From Nocardioides sp. Kera G14 (GTDB lineage Bacteria; Actinomycetota; Actinomycetes; Propionibacteriales; Nocardioidaceae): DNA of 64,000 nucleotides. Position 1 is the stretch's first letter, and each line of letters begins with the position of its first letter. The notes under the pieces are model-generated. The model ran no database searches. It saw only the letters and a program-made list of their open reading frames with translations, and had not been told where the DNA came from. The stretch covers positions 2,852,001 to 2,916,000 of the forward strand of contig NZ_CP085839.1 in NCBI RefSeq assembly GCF_020715565.1. Direction: 5' to 3'. Shown in pieces: positions 7,655-16,012 of the stretch. The translations under genes were made by a program, and so were the position numbers.

Positions 7655-9220
7655 CTACTTCAGCTCGCGCTTGAGGATCTTCCCGGTCGCCGTCATCGGC
7701 AGGGCGGGGACGATCTCGACGATGCGCGGGTACTTGTACGCCGCCATGTTCTGCTTCGACCACTCGACGAGCTCCTCGGGCGTGGCCGAGGCACCCGGCT
7801 TGAGTACGACGACGGCCTTGACCTCCTCGCCGTGGGACTCGTGGGGCACGCCGATCACGGCGGCCAGCGAGATCGCCGGGTGGGTCAGGAGGACCTCCTC
7901 GATCTCACGCGGGTAGACGTTGAAGCCACCGCGGATGATCATCTCCTTGGCCCGGTCGACGATGTAGTACCAGCCGTCCTCGTCGCGCTTGGCGAGGTCG
8001 CCGGTGCGGAACCAGCCGTCCTCGTGCAGCACCTCGGCCGTGGCCTCGGGACGGTTGTAGTAGCCCTTGAAGACGTTGTTGCCCTTGACCGCGATCTCGC
8101 CGATCGCGTCGGGCGACCACTCGATCTCGTCCCAGCTCGCCGGGTCGATCAGCTTGAGCTGGACGCCGGGGATCTCCTGGCCGATCGAGCCGGCGCGGAC
8201 CGGCTGGCCGGCCGGGCTGAACGCGGCGACGGGCGAGGTCTCGGAGAGGCCGTAACCCTCCTGGATGATCACGCCGAAGCGCTTCTCGAACTCGCGGTGG
8301 ATCTCGACCGGCAGCGCGGAGCCACCGGCGGCCGCGACACGGAGGTTCCGGGCGATCTCGGCGACGTCGACCGTCTCGTCGAGCGCGCCCAGTAGGCCCC
8401 AGTACATCGTCGGGACCCCCGCGAAGAACGTCACCTTTTCCTTGAGCAGGGTCGCGATCGCGGCGGCCGGCTCGAAGCGCGGCAGGAAGACGATCGTGCC
8501 GCCGAACGCGAGGCCACTGTTCTGGATGACGGTCTGGCCGAACGTGTGGAAGAGCGGCAGCACCGCGAGGTAGGTGTCGGGACGCTCGGCGTCGGCGCCG
8601 AAGAGCTCCGTGCCGACGAGCGCGTTGTCGCGCAGGTTGCGGTGGCGCAGCTCGGCACCCTTCGGCTGGCCGGTCGTGCCCGACGTGTAGAGGATCACGA
8701 CGGTGTCGTCCTCGTCGGTCTGGACGGTCTCGAAGGTCGGCGCCTTGCCGGCGACGGCCGCACCGAACGTCTCGGCCCCCTCGATCGGGCTCGGGGCTGC
8801 AGGGTCGGCGGTGACGAGGAAGAAGTGCTCGACGGAGTCGGTCTGCTGGAAGGCCAGATGCGCCTCCGCGCCGATCGCCAACTCCGGCGTTCCCTGGAAG
8901 GCGAAGACGAACCGGACGTCTGCGTCGTCGTAGTGGTAGGCGAACTCGCGCGACTTGAGCAGCACGTTGAGCGGGACCACCACGCCACCCGCCTTGAGGA
9001 TGCCGTTGTAGATGACGGTGAAGTACGGCAGGTTCGGGCTGATCAGCGCCACCTTGTCACCGGGCTGGAGGCCACGCTCGACCAGCAGGTTCGCGACCTG
9101 GTTGGCCGCCCCGTTGAGCTGCGGGTAGCTGATCCGGGTCTCGCCCATCACGAGCGCGGTGCGTTCGGGATACTTGGCGGCGGAGTCCTCGAGGAGCGAG
9201 GCAAGGTTGTACGACGGCAC
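7655..9220 (-). CDS. Long-chain fatty-acid-CoA ligase (AMP-forming)
   Basis: A 521-residue ANL-superfamily enzyme that activates a carboxylic acid to its acyl-CoA through an acyl-adenylate. It shows the P-loop YTSGTTGQPKGAE, the adenine-binding GYGLSETSP, the hinge region GWFRTGDLAKRDEDGWYYI and the C-terminal GGFNVYPREIEE, and ends with the acceptor lysine region TATGKILKREL. GTG 9220 is chosen because GGAGGA precedes it; the ATG farther upstream lies before that ribosome site. A 15-base palindrome about 50 bases upstream suggests TetR-type control. The chain length of the substrate is not readable. Confidence 0.93.
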   Translation of the reverse strand: MPSYNLASLLEDSAAKYPERTALVMGETRISYPQLNGAANQVANLLVERGLQPGDKVALISPNLPYFTVIYNGILKAGGVVVPLNVLLKSREFAYHYDDADVRFVFAFQGTPELAIGAEAHLAFQQTDSVEHFFLVTADPAAPSPIEGAETFGAAVAGKAPTFETVQTDEDDTVVILYTSGTTGQPKGAELRHRNLRDNALVGTELFGADAERPDTYLAVLPLFHTFGQTVIQNSGLAFGGTIVFLPRFEPAAAIATLLKEKVTFFAGVPTMYWGLLGALDETVDVAEIARNLRVAAAGGSALPVEIHREFEKRFGVIIQEGYGLSETSPVAAFSPAGQPVRAGSIGQEIPGVQLKLIDPASWDEIEWSPDAIGEIAVKGNNVFKGYYNRPEATAEVLHEDGWFRTGDLAKRDEDGWYYIVDRAKEMIIRGGFNVYPREIEEVLLTHPAISLAAVIGVPHESHGEEVKAVVVLKPGASATPEELVEWSKQNMAAYKYPRIVEIVPALPMTATGKILKRELK

Positions 9221-9268
9221 GGGTGTCCTCCAACACGTCATGGGTGGTGTGAGCCACAACATACCGCC

Positions 9269-9283
9269 CCTGTCTGAGACAGG
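9269..9283. promoter_or_regulatory. Operator-like palindrome upstream of acyl-CoA ligase
   Basis: CCTGTCT-G-AGACAGG is a perfect 7+7 palindrome 48 bases before the ligase start, just upstream of a possible -10 box (TATGTT on the minus strand). This is where a repressor would act. No regulator gene is adjacent. Confidence 0.5.
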
Positions 9284-9304
9284 CGTCGCAGATAGATCGT
9301 GACT

Positions 9305-9339
9305 CGATCAGGTGGTGCGATCAGGCGCGGTTCGATCAG
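9305..9339. repeat. Three direct copies of CGATCAG
   Basis: CGATCAG occurs at 9305-9311, 9318-9324 and 9333-9339, in the gap between the ligase and purC, with the last copy over the purC stop codon. Its meaning is unknown and it could be chance. Confidence 0.4.
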
Positions 9340-10238
9340 AACGTTGTGCCGGTGAGGCGCTCGTAGGCCTCGACGTACCGCGCGCGGGTGCGCTCGATGA
9401 TTTCGCTGGGCAGCGCGGGGGGCGGCGCGTCGCTGCCCTTGTCCCAGCCCGACTCCGGCGAGAGCAGCCAGTTTCGGACGATCTGCTTGTCGTACGACGG
9501 CTGCGTGCCGCCCGGCACCCACTCATCGAGACTCCAGTAACGCGAGGAGTCAGGGGTGAGGACCTCGTCGGCGAGCACGATCGTCCGGGTTCCGAGGTCG
9601 TCGTGGCGCACGCCGAACTCGAACTTCGTGTCGGCGAGGATCAGGCCGACGCCGCGGGCGATCTCGTCGGCGCGTGCGTAGACGTCGAGCGTGAGTTCAC
9701 GGAGCATCGACGCATCATCTGGGCCGATCTGCTTGGCGACGGCCTCGTAGGAGACGTTCTCGTCATGGTCGCCGAGCTCGGCCTTCGTGGCCGGCGTGAA
9801 GATCGGCTTGGGCAGGCGACTGCCGTCGACGAGACCGTGCGGGAGCGGGACCCCGCACACCTCTCCGGTCTGGTCGTAGTCGATCAGGCCCGAGCCCGTG
9901 AGGTAACCGCGGGCGACGCACTCGACCGGGAACATCTGGAGCTTCTGCACGATCAGCGCGCGACCTGCGACCTCGGCCGGGACGTCGGTCGAGATGACGT
10001 GGTTGGCGACCAGCGGCTCCAGCTGCTCGAACCACCACAGGCTCATCCGCGTGAGGATCTCGCCCTTGTCAGGGATGGTGCTCTCGAGGACGTGGTCGAA
10101 CGCGCTGATCCGGTCGCTGGCCACCATGAGCAGCTCGCCGGTGTGCGGACCGTCGGTGATCTCGTAGAGGTCGCGGACCTTGCCGGAGTGGAGATGCGTG
10201 GCGCCTGCGATGGCCGGGGCTTCCGGGATGTTGAGCAC
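9336..10238 (-). CDS. purC: Phosphoribosylaminoimidazole-succinocarboxamide synthase (SAICAR synthetase)
   Basis: A 300-residue enzyme that joins aspartate to CAIR using ATP. The N-terminal LHSGKVRDLYEI and the following VASDRISAFDHVL are the family's ATP-site signatures; VECVARGYLTGSG and LADTKFEFG are also present. The length suits the longer, yeast-like type found in actinobacteria. Starts with GTG at 10238. Transcribed alone, back to back with a DUF421 gene 44 bases away. Confidence 0.97.
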   Translation of the reverse strand: MLNIPEAPAIAGATHLHSGKVRDLYEITDGPHTGELLMVASDRISAFDHVLESTIPDKGEILTRMSLWWFEQLEPLVANHVISTDVPAEVAGRALIVQKLQMFPVECVARGYLTGSGLIDYDQTGEVCGVPLPHGLVDGSRLPKPIFTPATKAELGDHDENVSYEAVAKQIGPDDASMLRELTLDVYARADEIARGVGLILADTKFEFGVRHDDLGTRTIVLADEVLTPDSSRYWSLDEWVPGGTQPSYDKQIVRNWLLSPESGWDKGSDAPPPALPSEIIERTRARYVEAYERLTGTTF

Positions 10239-10282
10239 GAGCCTCAGACTATCGGCCGTCGGGCGGTGCCAGAGTTGGCCGC

Positions 10283-10837
10283 ATGTGGAACGACCTCATG
10301 CACGTCCAGGTGTCACTGGCCGACAAGGTGCTCCGGACCGTGCTCGTCTACGCCGTGCTCGTGATCATCCTGCGGCTGGTCGGGAAGCGCGATCTGGCGC
10401 AGATCAACACCTTCGACCTGGTCGTCATGCTGCTGCTCTCCAACGTCGTGCAGAACGCGATCATCGGCCCGGACAACTCCTTCCTCGGCGGGGCGATCGG
10501 CGCCGTCGTACTCGTCGCAGCGAACTCCGTCGTCGTACGACTCATCCGCCGACACAACCGGATCGCCCGCCTTTTCGAGGGTACGCCGACGACGCTGGTG
10601 CGCGACGGCGAGTGGGACGACCGCGGGATGGCCGATGAGGGTCTGCGGCGAGCCGACGTCGACGCGGCACTGCGGCGCCAAGGAGCCAACAAGGTCGAGG
10701 AGGTGAAGGAGCTGACCATCGAGCCCGGCGGCTCCCTCGTCGCCACGCTCAAGCCGGAGTACGAGAGCGCCACGCAGGCCGACATCGCACGACTGGAGGC
10801 CAAGCTCGACCAGCTGCTGCGACGTCTCGATTCCTGA
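10283..10837 (+). CDS. DUF421 (YetF-like) membrane protein
   Basis: A 184-residue protein with two or three N-terminal membrane helices (about residues 15-90) followed by a small cytoplasmic domain. The segment LRLVGKRDLAQINTFDLVVMLLLSN is the family hallmark (given here in two parts: LRLVGKRDLAQINTF and DLVVMLLLSN). The C-terminal half includes FEGTPTTLVRDGEW and LRRADVDAALRRQG, as in YetF/YcaP proteins. A short C-terminal coiled coil closes the protein. Family function is unknown; some members are tied to spore or envelope integrity. Confidence 0.88.
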   Translation: MWNDLMHVQVSLADKVLRTVLVYAVLVIILRLVGKRDLAQINTFDLVVMLLLSNVVQNAIIGPDNSFLGGAIGAVVLVAANSVVVRLIRRHNRIARLFEGTPTTLVRDGEWDDRGMADEGLRRADVDAALRRQGANKVEEVKELTIEPGGSLVATLKPEYESATQADIARLEAKLDQLLRRLDS

Positions 10838-10848
10838 GATCGCCGAAT

Positions 10849-10869
10849 TGTCCACGAGACTGGTGGACA
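10849..10869. promoter_or_regulatory. Inverted repeat upstream of the ABC importer
   Basis: TGTCCAC-N7-GTGGACA, a perfect 7+7 dyad 53 bases before the binding-protein gene. It has the shape of a repressor site, perhaps for amino-acid-responsive control. The regulator is unknown. Confidence 0.45.
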
Positions 10870-10872
10870 TCC

Positions 10873-10896
10873 TCCGGGTCGCCTTCATGACCCGGA
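10873..10896. terminator. Hairpin between DUF421 gene and ABC operon
   Basis: TCCGGGTC-N8-GACCCGGA forms an 8-base-pair stem without a U-tract. It could terminate the DUF421 transcript or form leader structure before the ABC genes. Confidence 0.4.
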
Positions 10897-10921
10897 TCTG
10901 ACTCAACGAGGAGCACAGCCC

Positions 10922-11755
10922 ATGTCCGACACCGTCCTCTCCAACACCCCCGGCGGCAACGCCGGCTCGTCCCGGTCGAAGACGCCGTGGATCATCGGCG
11001 GCGTCATCGTCGTGATCCTCGCCGCCCTCGTGATCTGGTTGGTCGCGAAGGGTGGCGACGACGACAAGGCAGGCTCCGGCAGCAGCAAGCTCGTCGTTGC
11101 GACCGAAGGCACCTACGCCCCGTTCTCCTACCAGGAGAACGGCAAGCTCACCGGCTACGACATCGACGTGGCCAAGGCCGTCGCCAAGAAGGCGGGCCTG
11201 ACGTTCACCTTCAAGCAGACCCAGTGGGATTCGATCTTCGCCGGCATCGACGCCGGCCGCTTCGACGCCGTCGCCAACGAGGTGACGATCAACGACGACC
11301 GCACGGCGAAGTACCTGATGTCGACGCCGTACTCCGTCTCGACCGGTGTCCTCGTCGTGGCCAAGGACAACACCGACATCACGTCCTTCGACGACATCAA
11401 GGGCCATACGGCCGCACAGTCGCTGACCAGCAACTGGGCCGACGAGGCCAAGAAGGCCGGCGCCAAGATCCAGCCGGTCAACGAGTGGGCGCTGGCCGCC
11501 GACGCGATCGCGACCGGCCGTGTCGACCTCGCGGTCAACGACAAGCTCGCCGTGCTGGACTACCTGAAGAAGAACCCCGACGCGAACATCAAGATCGTCG
11601 CCACGTCGCCGGAGACGATGGAGCAGGCCTTCCTGCTGCGCAAGGGCAAGGAGGCGGACCTCGAGAAGATCAACACGGCGCTCGACGCTCTGAAGTCTGA
11701 CGGCACCCTGGCGTCGATCGGCGAGAAGTACTTCGGCGAGGACATCTCGAAGTGA
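10922..11755 (+). CDS. Amino-acid ABC transporter substrate-binding protein (membrane-anchored, no lipobox)
   Basis: A 277-residue solute-binding protein of the polar amino-acid (family 3) type: KLVVATEGTYAPFSY, then GYDIDVAKAVAKKAG and WDSIFAGIDAGRFDAV. Its N-terminus is unusual: about 22 polar residues, then a single helix (about 23-42) and a Gly/Asp linker, with no cysteine at a lipobox position. It therefore looks tethered by an uncleaved helix rather than by lipid. It starts a three-gene importer operon; its stop overlaps the permease start. Cystine, glutamine or a similar substrate is plausible, but the sequence does not decide. Confidence 0.9.
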   Translation: MSDTVLSNTPGGNAGSSRSKTPWIIGGVIVVILAALVIWLVAKGGDDDKAGSGSSKLVVATEGTYAPFSYQENGKLTGYDIDVAKAVAKKAGLTFTFKQTQWDSIFAGIDAGRFDAVANEVTINDDRTAKYLMSTPYSVSTGVLVVAKDNTDITSFDDIKGHTAAQSLTSNWADEAKKAGAKIQPVNEWALAADAIATGRVDLAVNDKLAVLDYLKKNPDANIKIVATSPETMEQAFLLRKGKEADLEKINTALDALKSDGTLASIGEKYFGEDISK

Positions 11756-12459
11756 TCCACCTGGCGGTCGCCGGCCTCGCGAGGGAGGTGGAGGTGGAGA
11801 GCAAGAGCCACCTCGTCCTCCACTCGCTGTGGCCGATCGTGCGAGGAGCGCTGCTCGGGACCATCCCGCTGTCGCTGATCTCGTTCGCCCTCGGGCTGGC
11901 GATCGCCCTCGGGATCGCGCTGATGCGGATCTCGAAGAACCGACTGCTGCAGTGGCTCGGCCGGACCTACGTCTCGATCATCCGGGGCACTCCCCTGCTG
12001 GTGCAGCTCTTCATCATCTTCTTCGGTCTGCCCAACCTAGGGCTGACCCTCTCACCGTGGCCCAGCGCGATCATCGCGTTCTCGCTGAACGTCGGCGGGT
12101 ATGCGGCCGAGGTGATCCGCGCGGCGATCCTCTCGGTTCCCAAGGGACAGCGGGAGGCGGCGTACACCATCGGCCTGAGCTCCACCCAGACCCTGACCCG
12201 GATCGTGCTGCCCCAGGCGATGCGGGTGGCGGTGCCGCCGCTGTCGAACACCTTCATCTCGCTCGTCAAGGACACCTCGCTCGCGGCCATCGTCCTGGTG
12301 ACCGAGCTGACGAGGGAGGCACAGAAGATCGCCTACTCGACGAGCGAGTTCCTCCTGCTCTACTCCGAGGCCGCCGTCGTCTACTGGGTGATCTGCACCC
12401 TCCTGTCCTTCGGGCAGGACAAGCTGGAGAGGAGGCTGGAGCGTGGAGTCGCAATCTGA
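11752..12459 (+). CDS. Amino-acid ABC transporter permease
   Basis: A 235-residue inner-membrane subunit of the His/Glu/Gln/Arg permease family. Several hydrophobic helices are visible, and AAYTIGLSSTQTLTRIVLPQA is the EAA loop that docks the ATPase (key residues G, P and Q). YVSIIRGTPLLVQLF is also family-typical. The start is GTG at 11752, overlapping the previous stop as GTGA, which implies translational coupling. A later start is possible because the first 20 residues are polar and unconserved. Confidence 0.93.
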   Translation: MIHLAVAGLAREVEVESKSHLVLHSLWPIVRGALLGTIPLSLISFALGLAIALGIALMRISKNRLLQWLGRTYVSIIRGTPLLVQLFIIFFGLPNLGLTLSPWPSAIIAFSLNVGGYAAEVIRAAILSVPKGQREAAYTIGLSSTQTLTRIVLPQAMRVAVPPLSNTFISLVKDTSLAAIVLVTELTREAQKIAYSTSEFLLLYSEAAVVYWVICTLLSFGQDKLERRLERGVAI

Positions 12460-13228
12460 GTCCCCCGCCGTCGGCCGTGAGGTCGTGCTCGAGGCCCGTG
12501 GCCTGCACAAGCGCTTCGGCGACAACGAGGTGCTCAAGGGCATCGACCTGACCGTCCACCGCGGCGAGGTCGTCGTGCTGCTCGGCCCGTCAGGCTCGGG
12601 CAAGACCACGGTGCTCCGCTCGCTCAACGGGCTCGAGACGCCCGACGCCGGCGTGGTGCGGGTGCCGGGCGTCGTCGAGATCGACTTCTCCCATCCGCTG
12701 CCCGATGCCGTCCGCTTCCGGCTGCGCGACCAGTCGGCGATGGTCTTCCAGCAGCACCAGCTCTTCGCCCACAAGACGGTGCTCGAGAACGTCATCGAAG
12801 GCCCCGTGCAGGTGCAGAAGGTTCCTCGTCCTGTTGCCGAGGCGGCGGCTCGCGAGCTGCTCGCTCGCGTCGGACTGGTCGGCAAGGAGGACGCCTACCC
12901 GCACGAGCTCTCCGGCGGTCAGCAGCAGCGCGTCGGCATCGTGCGGGCGCTCGCGCTCAAGCCGCGACTGATCCTCTTCGACGAGCCGACGTCCTCACTC
13001 GACCCCGAGCTCGTGGGCGAGGTCCTCTCGGTCATCCGCGGCCTCGCCGCCGAGGGCTGGACGATGGTCATCGTCACGCACGAGCTCGGCTTCGCCCGTC
13101 AGGTTGCCAGCCACGTGGTCTTCTTCGACGGCGGCGTGGTCGTCGAGTCCGGCGCTCCGGAAGAGGTGCTGGACAACCCGTCACACCCGCGGACGCAGCA
13201 GTTCCTGGACCGGATCCTCAAGCACTGA
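12443..13228 (+). CDS. Amino-acid ABC transporter ATP-binding protein
   Basis: A 261-residue ATPase driving the importer. Walker A is GPSGSGKTT, the signature is LSGGQQQR, Walker B is LILFDEPTS, and the switch histidine is in IVTHELGF. Compared with typical GlnQ-type subunits, it has an expanded stretch between Walker A and the Q-loop (PGVVEIDFSHPLPDAVRFR). It starts with GTG 12443, overlapping the permease by 17 bases. Confidence 0.95.
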   Translation: MESQSESPAVGREVVLEARGLHKRFGDNEVLKGIDLTVHRGEVVVLLGPSGSGKTTVLRSLNGLETPDAGVVRVPGVVEIDFSHPLPDAVRFRLRDQSAMVFQQHQLFAHKTVLENVIEGPVQVQKVPRPVAEAAARELLARVGLVGKEDAYPHELSGGQQQRVGIVRALALKPRLILFDEPTSSLDPELVGEVLSVIRGLAAEGWTMVIVTHELGFARQVASHVVFFDGGVVVESGAPEEVLDNPSHPRTQQFLDRILKH

Positions 13229-13252
13229 CCTTCGTGAGGTACGCCGGCGGCG

Positions 13253-14296
13253 TCATGCCTCGGGATAGACGATGCCGGTCTCCTCACGGAGCGCGTCCAT
13301 CTGTCGCATGATCGTCAGCGTCTGCTGACTGGGTACCTGGCTGCTCTCGGTCCTTCCGGCCTGGAGGCAGGCGTTGACCTCGATCGCCTCGTGGGCGTAG
13401 CCGCGGCCGATCACCGCAGTCTCGGGCTCGATCAGGACCGGAGCGCCGGCAGCGTCATCGGGGTCGGTCCACTCCGCCTTCGCGGTGTTCGGCGTGAAGG
13501 TGACACGGCTCGGGTGGTGGAAGTCGTCGACGTCGATCCTCCCCTGATCCGTGGCGATCGCGGCGCGGCGGCTCGACCAGGAGGTCATGCTCGCGACCAT
13601 CGTCGCGAGGGCGCCGCCCGGATAGCGGCCGGTCATCACGATGCTGTTGTCGTAGTCGCCGTGCTCGGTGTGGACCACGTCGGCGAGCCCGGTGAGCTGC
13701 TCGGCCTCGCCGAGCATGAGGTGCGCGAAGGTCAACGGGTAGATCCCCATGTCCAGCAGGGCTCCTGCGCCCAGTCGGGGGTCGAGCATCCGGCTCGTCG
13801 GGTCGGGCGGCACGACGAAGCCGAGCTCGGCGTGGAGGTGACGTGGGGTGCCGAACTCCCCCTTCTTCAGGCGGGCAGCCAGAGCATGGATCGTCGGGTG
13901 ACAGGCGGTCCACATCGCCTCCATGAGGAGGCGTTCCTGCTTGGCCGCGAGGGCGAAGAGCTCCTCGGCGTCAGATGTCCGGAGGGTGAGGGGCTTCTCG
14001 CAGAGGACGTGCTTGCCAGCCTCGAGCGCGAGCTTCGTGTCATCGAGATGGAGGGCATGCGGGGTCGCGATGTAGACCACGTCGACGTCCTCGTCGCTGA
14101 CCAGGTCCTCGTAGGAGCCGTGGGCGCGCACCGGGCCGTGGTCGGCGTACTGATCGGCGAAGGCCTGCGCCTTCTCCAGGCTCCGGGAGCCGACCGCGAC
14201 AAGGCGCGCATCCGGGACGAGGAGCAGGTCGGCGGCGAACTGGTGGGCGATCTTGCCGGTGGCGAGGATCCCCCATCGCACGGGTGTCGCGGTCAT
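13253..14296 (-). CDS. Gfo/Idh/MocA family NAD(P)-dependent oxidoreductase
   Basis: A 347-residue enzyme with an N-terminal Rossmann fold (RWGILATGKIAHQFAADL) and the catalytic-site motif CEKPLTL near residue 100, then the family's alpha/beta C-terminal domain. Members reduce or oxidise sugars, cyclitols or related dihydrodiols; the substrate is not readable. ATG 14296 is chosen because it opens directly into the Rossmann strand. The divergent MFS gene, 37 bases away, may carry its substrate. Confidence 0.9.
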   Translation of the reverse strand: MTATPVRWGILATGKIAHQFAADLLLVPDARLVAVGSRSLEKAQAFADQYADHGPVRAHGSYEDLVSDEDVDVVYIATPHALHLDDTKLALEAGKHVLCEKPLTLRTSDAEELFALAAKQERLLMEAMWTACHPTIHALAARLKKGEFGTPRHLHAELGFVVPPDPTSRMLDPRLGAGALLDMGIYPLTFAHLMLGEAEQLTGLADVVHTEHGDYDNSIVMTGRYPGGALATMVASMTSWSSRRAAIATDQGRIDVDDFHHPSRVTFTPNTAKAEWTDPDDAAGAPVLIEPETAVIGRGYAHEAIEVNACLQAGRTESSQVPSQQTLTIMRQMDALREETGIVYPEA

Positions 14297-14333
14297 GCGG
14301 CCGAACCTACGCCGCCCGTGGGAGGGTGACGCC

Positions 14334-15560
14334 ATGACCACCGTCGTGACGCCTCCTCGGGCCCCGGTGACGCGTGGCTGGACGACGCTCTTCAGCCTGA
14401 TCTGGCTGGGCGTCTGGCTCGCCTGGTTGGTGCCGATCCAACTGGCACTGCCGGATCAGCTGTCCGATCTGGTGCCGGAGCACAAGGTGCTCGCCTTCGG
14501 GCTGATCAACGGTGTCGGCGGACTGGTGTCGATCTTCGCGCTGCCGGTCTTCGGGGCCCTGTGTGACAGGACGCGGTCGCGGCTCGGGCGGCGTCATGTC
14601 TGGACTGCGGCCGGTGTCGCGGTCTTCGTCGTCGGCCTGGTGCTGTGTGGTGCTGCCGGCTCCGTGGTGGTGCTCGGCGCCGGGTGGGTCGTGGTGACGC
14701 TCGGTTACACGATGATCAACGCGGGCCTGACCGCGGTGATCGCCGACGAGGTGCCCGAATCCCAACGAGGACTGGTCTCTGCGGCGATCTACGGTCCGCA
14801 GGCGGTCGGCATCATCGTCGGGCTGGTGATCGTGTCTGGGTTGTCGACGTCTCCGCGCTACCTCGTGACGGCACTGCTCCTGCTGGCCTTTGCGCTGCCG
14901 TACCTCCTGCGTCACCGCGACCTCTCGCCCCTGCCGTCGGGCTCGTCGCTGTCGTGGCGGGCGGTCGCGGCCGGACTGTGGATCTCACCGCGCACGCATC
15001 CCGACTTCGCGTGGGGCTTCGGCGGCCGCCTGCTGGTCAACACGTCGAACGCACTCGGCACGACGGAGCTCTTCTTCTTCCTCAAGGACGGACTCGGGCA
15101 GTCGGAGTCCGATGCCAACCAGTCCTTGATCGTCCTGACGCTGGTCTACCTCGTCTTCACCCTCACGGCGACGTACGCCGGCGGCCTGCTCTCCGACCGG
15201 ACCGGCCGTCGTCGGTTCTTCGTCGCGCTGGCCGTGGTGCTGCAGGCCGTCGCCGGTTTCCTCCTGGCCTTCTGGCCCTCGATGGGGACCGCGGTCGTGA
15301 CCTCGGCCCTGACCGGTGCGGGCTACGGGATGTTCATGGCGGTCGACCAGGCGCTCATCACCGCCGTGCTTCCCGATGCGGCCGATCGCGCCAAGGACCT
15401 CGGCATCATGAACATCGGCTCCGTCGGTCCGCAGGCCTTCGGCCCGCTCGTCGCCGTCGGCCTGATCACCGTCGGCGGATACGGCTGGCTCTTCGGCATG
15501 GCCGGAGTGCTCGCCGTCGTGGGTGCGCTGATGGTCTACCGGATCAAGTCCGTGCCGTGA
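14334..15560 (+). CDS. MFS transporter (sugar/GPH-like or SLC45-like)
   Basis: A 408-residue carrier with about 12 membrane helices. The loop 2-3 motif appears as GALCDRTRSRLGRRHVW, a form common in glycoside/sugar carriers, and GGLLSDRTGRRRFF is its second-half equivalent. ATG 14334 is preceded by GGAGGG at proper spacing. It is divergent from the Gfo/Idh/MocA oxidoreductase, so a sugar-type substrate is likely but not shown. Its stop is one base from that of the convergent monooxygenase gene. Confidence 0.85.
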   Translation: MTTVVTPPRAPVTRGWTTLFSLIWLGVWLAWLVPIQLALPDQLSDLVPEHKVLAFGLINGVGGLVSIFALPVFGALCDRTRSRLGRRHVWTAAGVAVFVVGLVLCGAAGSVVVLGAGWVVVTLGYTMINAGLTAVIADEVPESQRGLVSAAIYGPQAVGIIVGLVIVSGLSTSPRYLVTALLLLAFALPYLLRHRDLSPLPSGSSLSWRAVAAGLWISPRTHPDFAWGFGGRLLVNTSNALGTTELFFFLKDGLGQSESDANQSLIVLTLVYLVFTLTATYAGGLLSDRTGRRRFFVALAVVLQAVAGFLLAFWPSMGTAVVTSALTGAGYGMFMAVDQALITAVLPDAADRAKDLGIMNIGSVGPQAFGPLVAVGLITVGGYGWLFGMAGVLAVVGALMVYRIKSVP

Positions 15561-15561
15561 C

Positions 15562-15879
15562 TCAGGCAGGCTTGACGTCGAGGACGACCTCGAACTCGAG
15601 CAGGTCCGCTCCGGTCGCGACAGGCTTGCGCGGGGCCTCACCCTCGGGCGCCGCATGGGCGGCGGCGGCCGACCCGTCACGCCAGGCGGCGAAGGCCTCC
15701 TCGGACTCCCACTGCGTGACGACGAAGTAGCGCTCGTCGCCGGCCGTGGGGCGCAGGAGCTGGAAGCCGAGGAAGCCCGGGGACTTCTCGACCGTGCCGG
15801 CTCGCGCGGCGAAACGCTTCTCGAGCTCGGCGCCAGCGCCTTCGGGGACCTTGATCGCGTTGATCTTCACGACTGCCAT
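15562..15879 (-). CDS. ABM-domain monooxygenase (possible haem-degrading type)
   Basis: A 105-residue dimeric ferredoxin-like (antibiotic biosynthesis monooxygenase) protein. It begins MAVVKINAIKV and has SPGFLGFQLLRP and the conserved VVTQWESEEAFAAW strand-helix. The pattern resembles MhuD/HmoB/IsdG haem-degrading enzymes (conserved N near the start, W in the QWES segment), but this small fold is used by many enzymes. ATG 15879 gives the family's usual length. Confidence 0.75.
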   Translation of the reverse strand: MAVVKINAIKVPEGAGAELEKRFAARAGTVEKSPGFLGFQLLRPTAGDERYFVVTQWESEEAFAAWRDGSAAAAHAAPEGEAPRKPVATGADLLEFEVVLDVKPA

Positions 15880-15922
15880 GTGCCCGAGCCTAGCCGTCGC
15901 GGGGCGGGGCGGACGCCGACGT

Positions 15923-16012
15923 ACGTTCACCTAGGTAGGCGGGCAGATGCTCACTTCCCTCGTGGAACTCCGCTAGGGATGCGCGCGTTTCGCTGCCTAC
16001 CTAGAGGAACGT
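15923..16012. repeat. Long palindromic element C
   Basis: The arms at about 15923-15940 and 15995-16012 are inverted copies of a sequence containing CTAGGTAGGC with an outer ACGTTC; the left arm differs by a few bases. An inner TCCCT/AGGGA pair can extend the structure. The element fills the whole gap between the monooxygenase and NUDIX genes and its right arm abuts the NUDIX stop codon. No transposase is nearby. Confidence 0.65.

Noticed and set aside
9305..9339. CGATCAG triplicate as an iteron or operator array
   Set aside because: Spacing is irregular (13 and 15 bases) and the last copy is part of a coding end; kept only as a low-confidence repeat.
10840..10921. Riboswitch upstream of the ABC importer
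   Set aside because: The 84-base gap holds one dyad and one simple hairpin; this is too little for any known amino-acid or SAM riboswitch.
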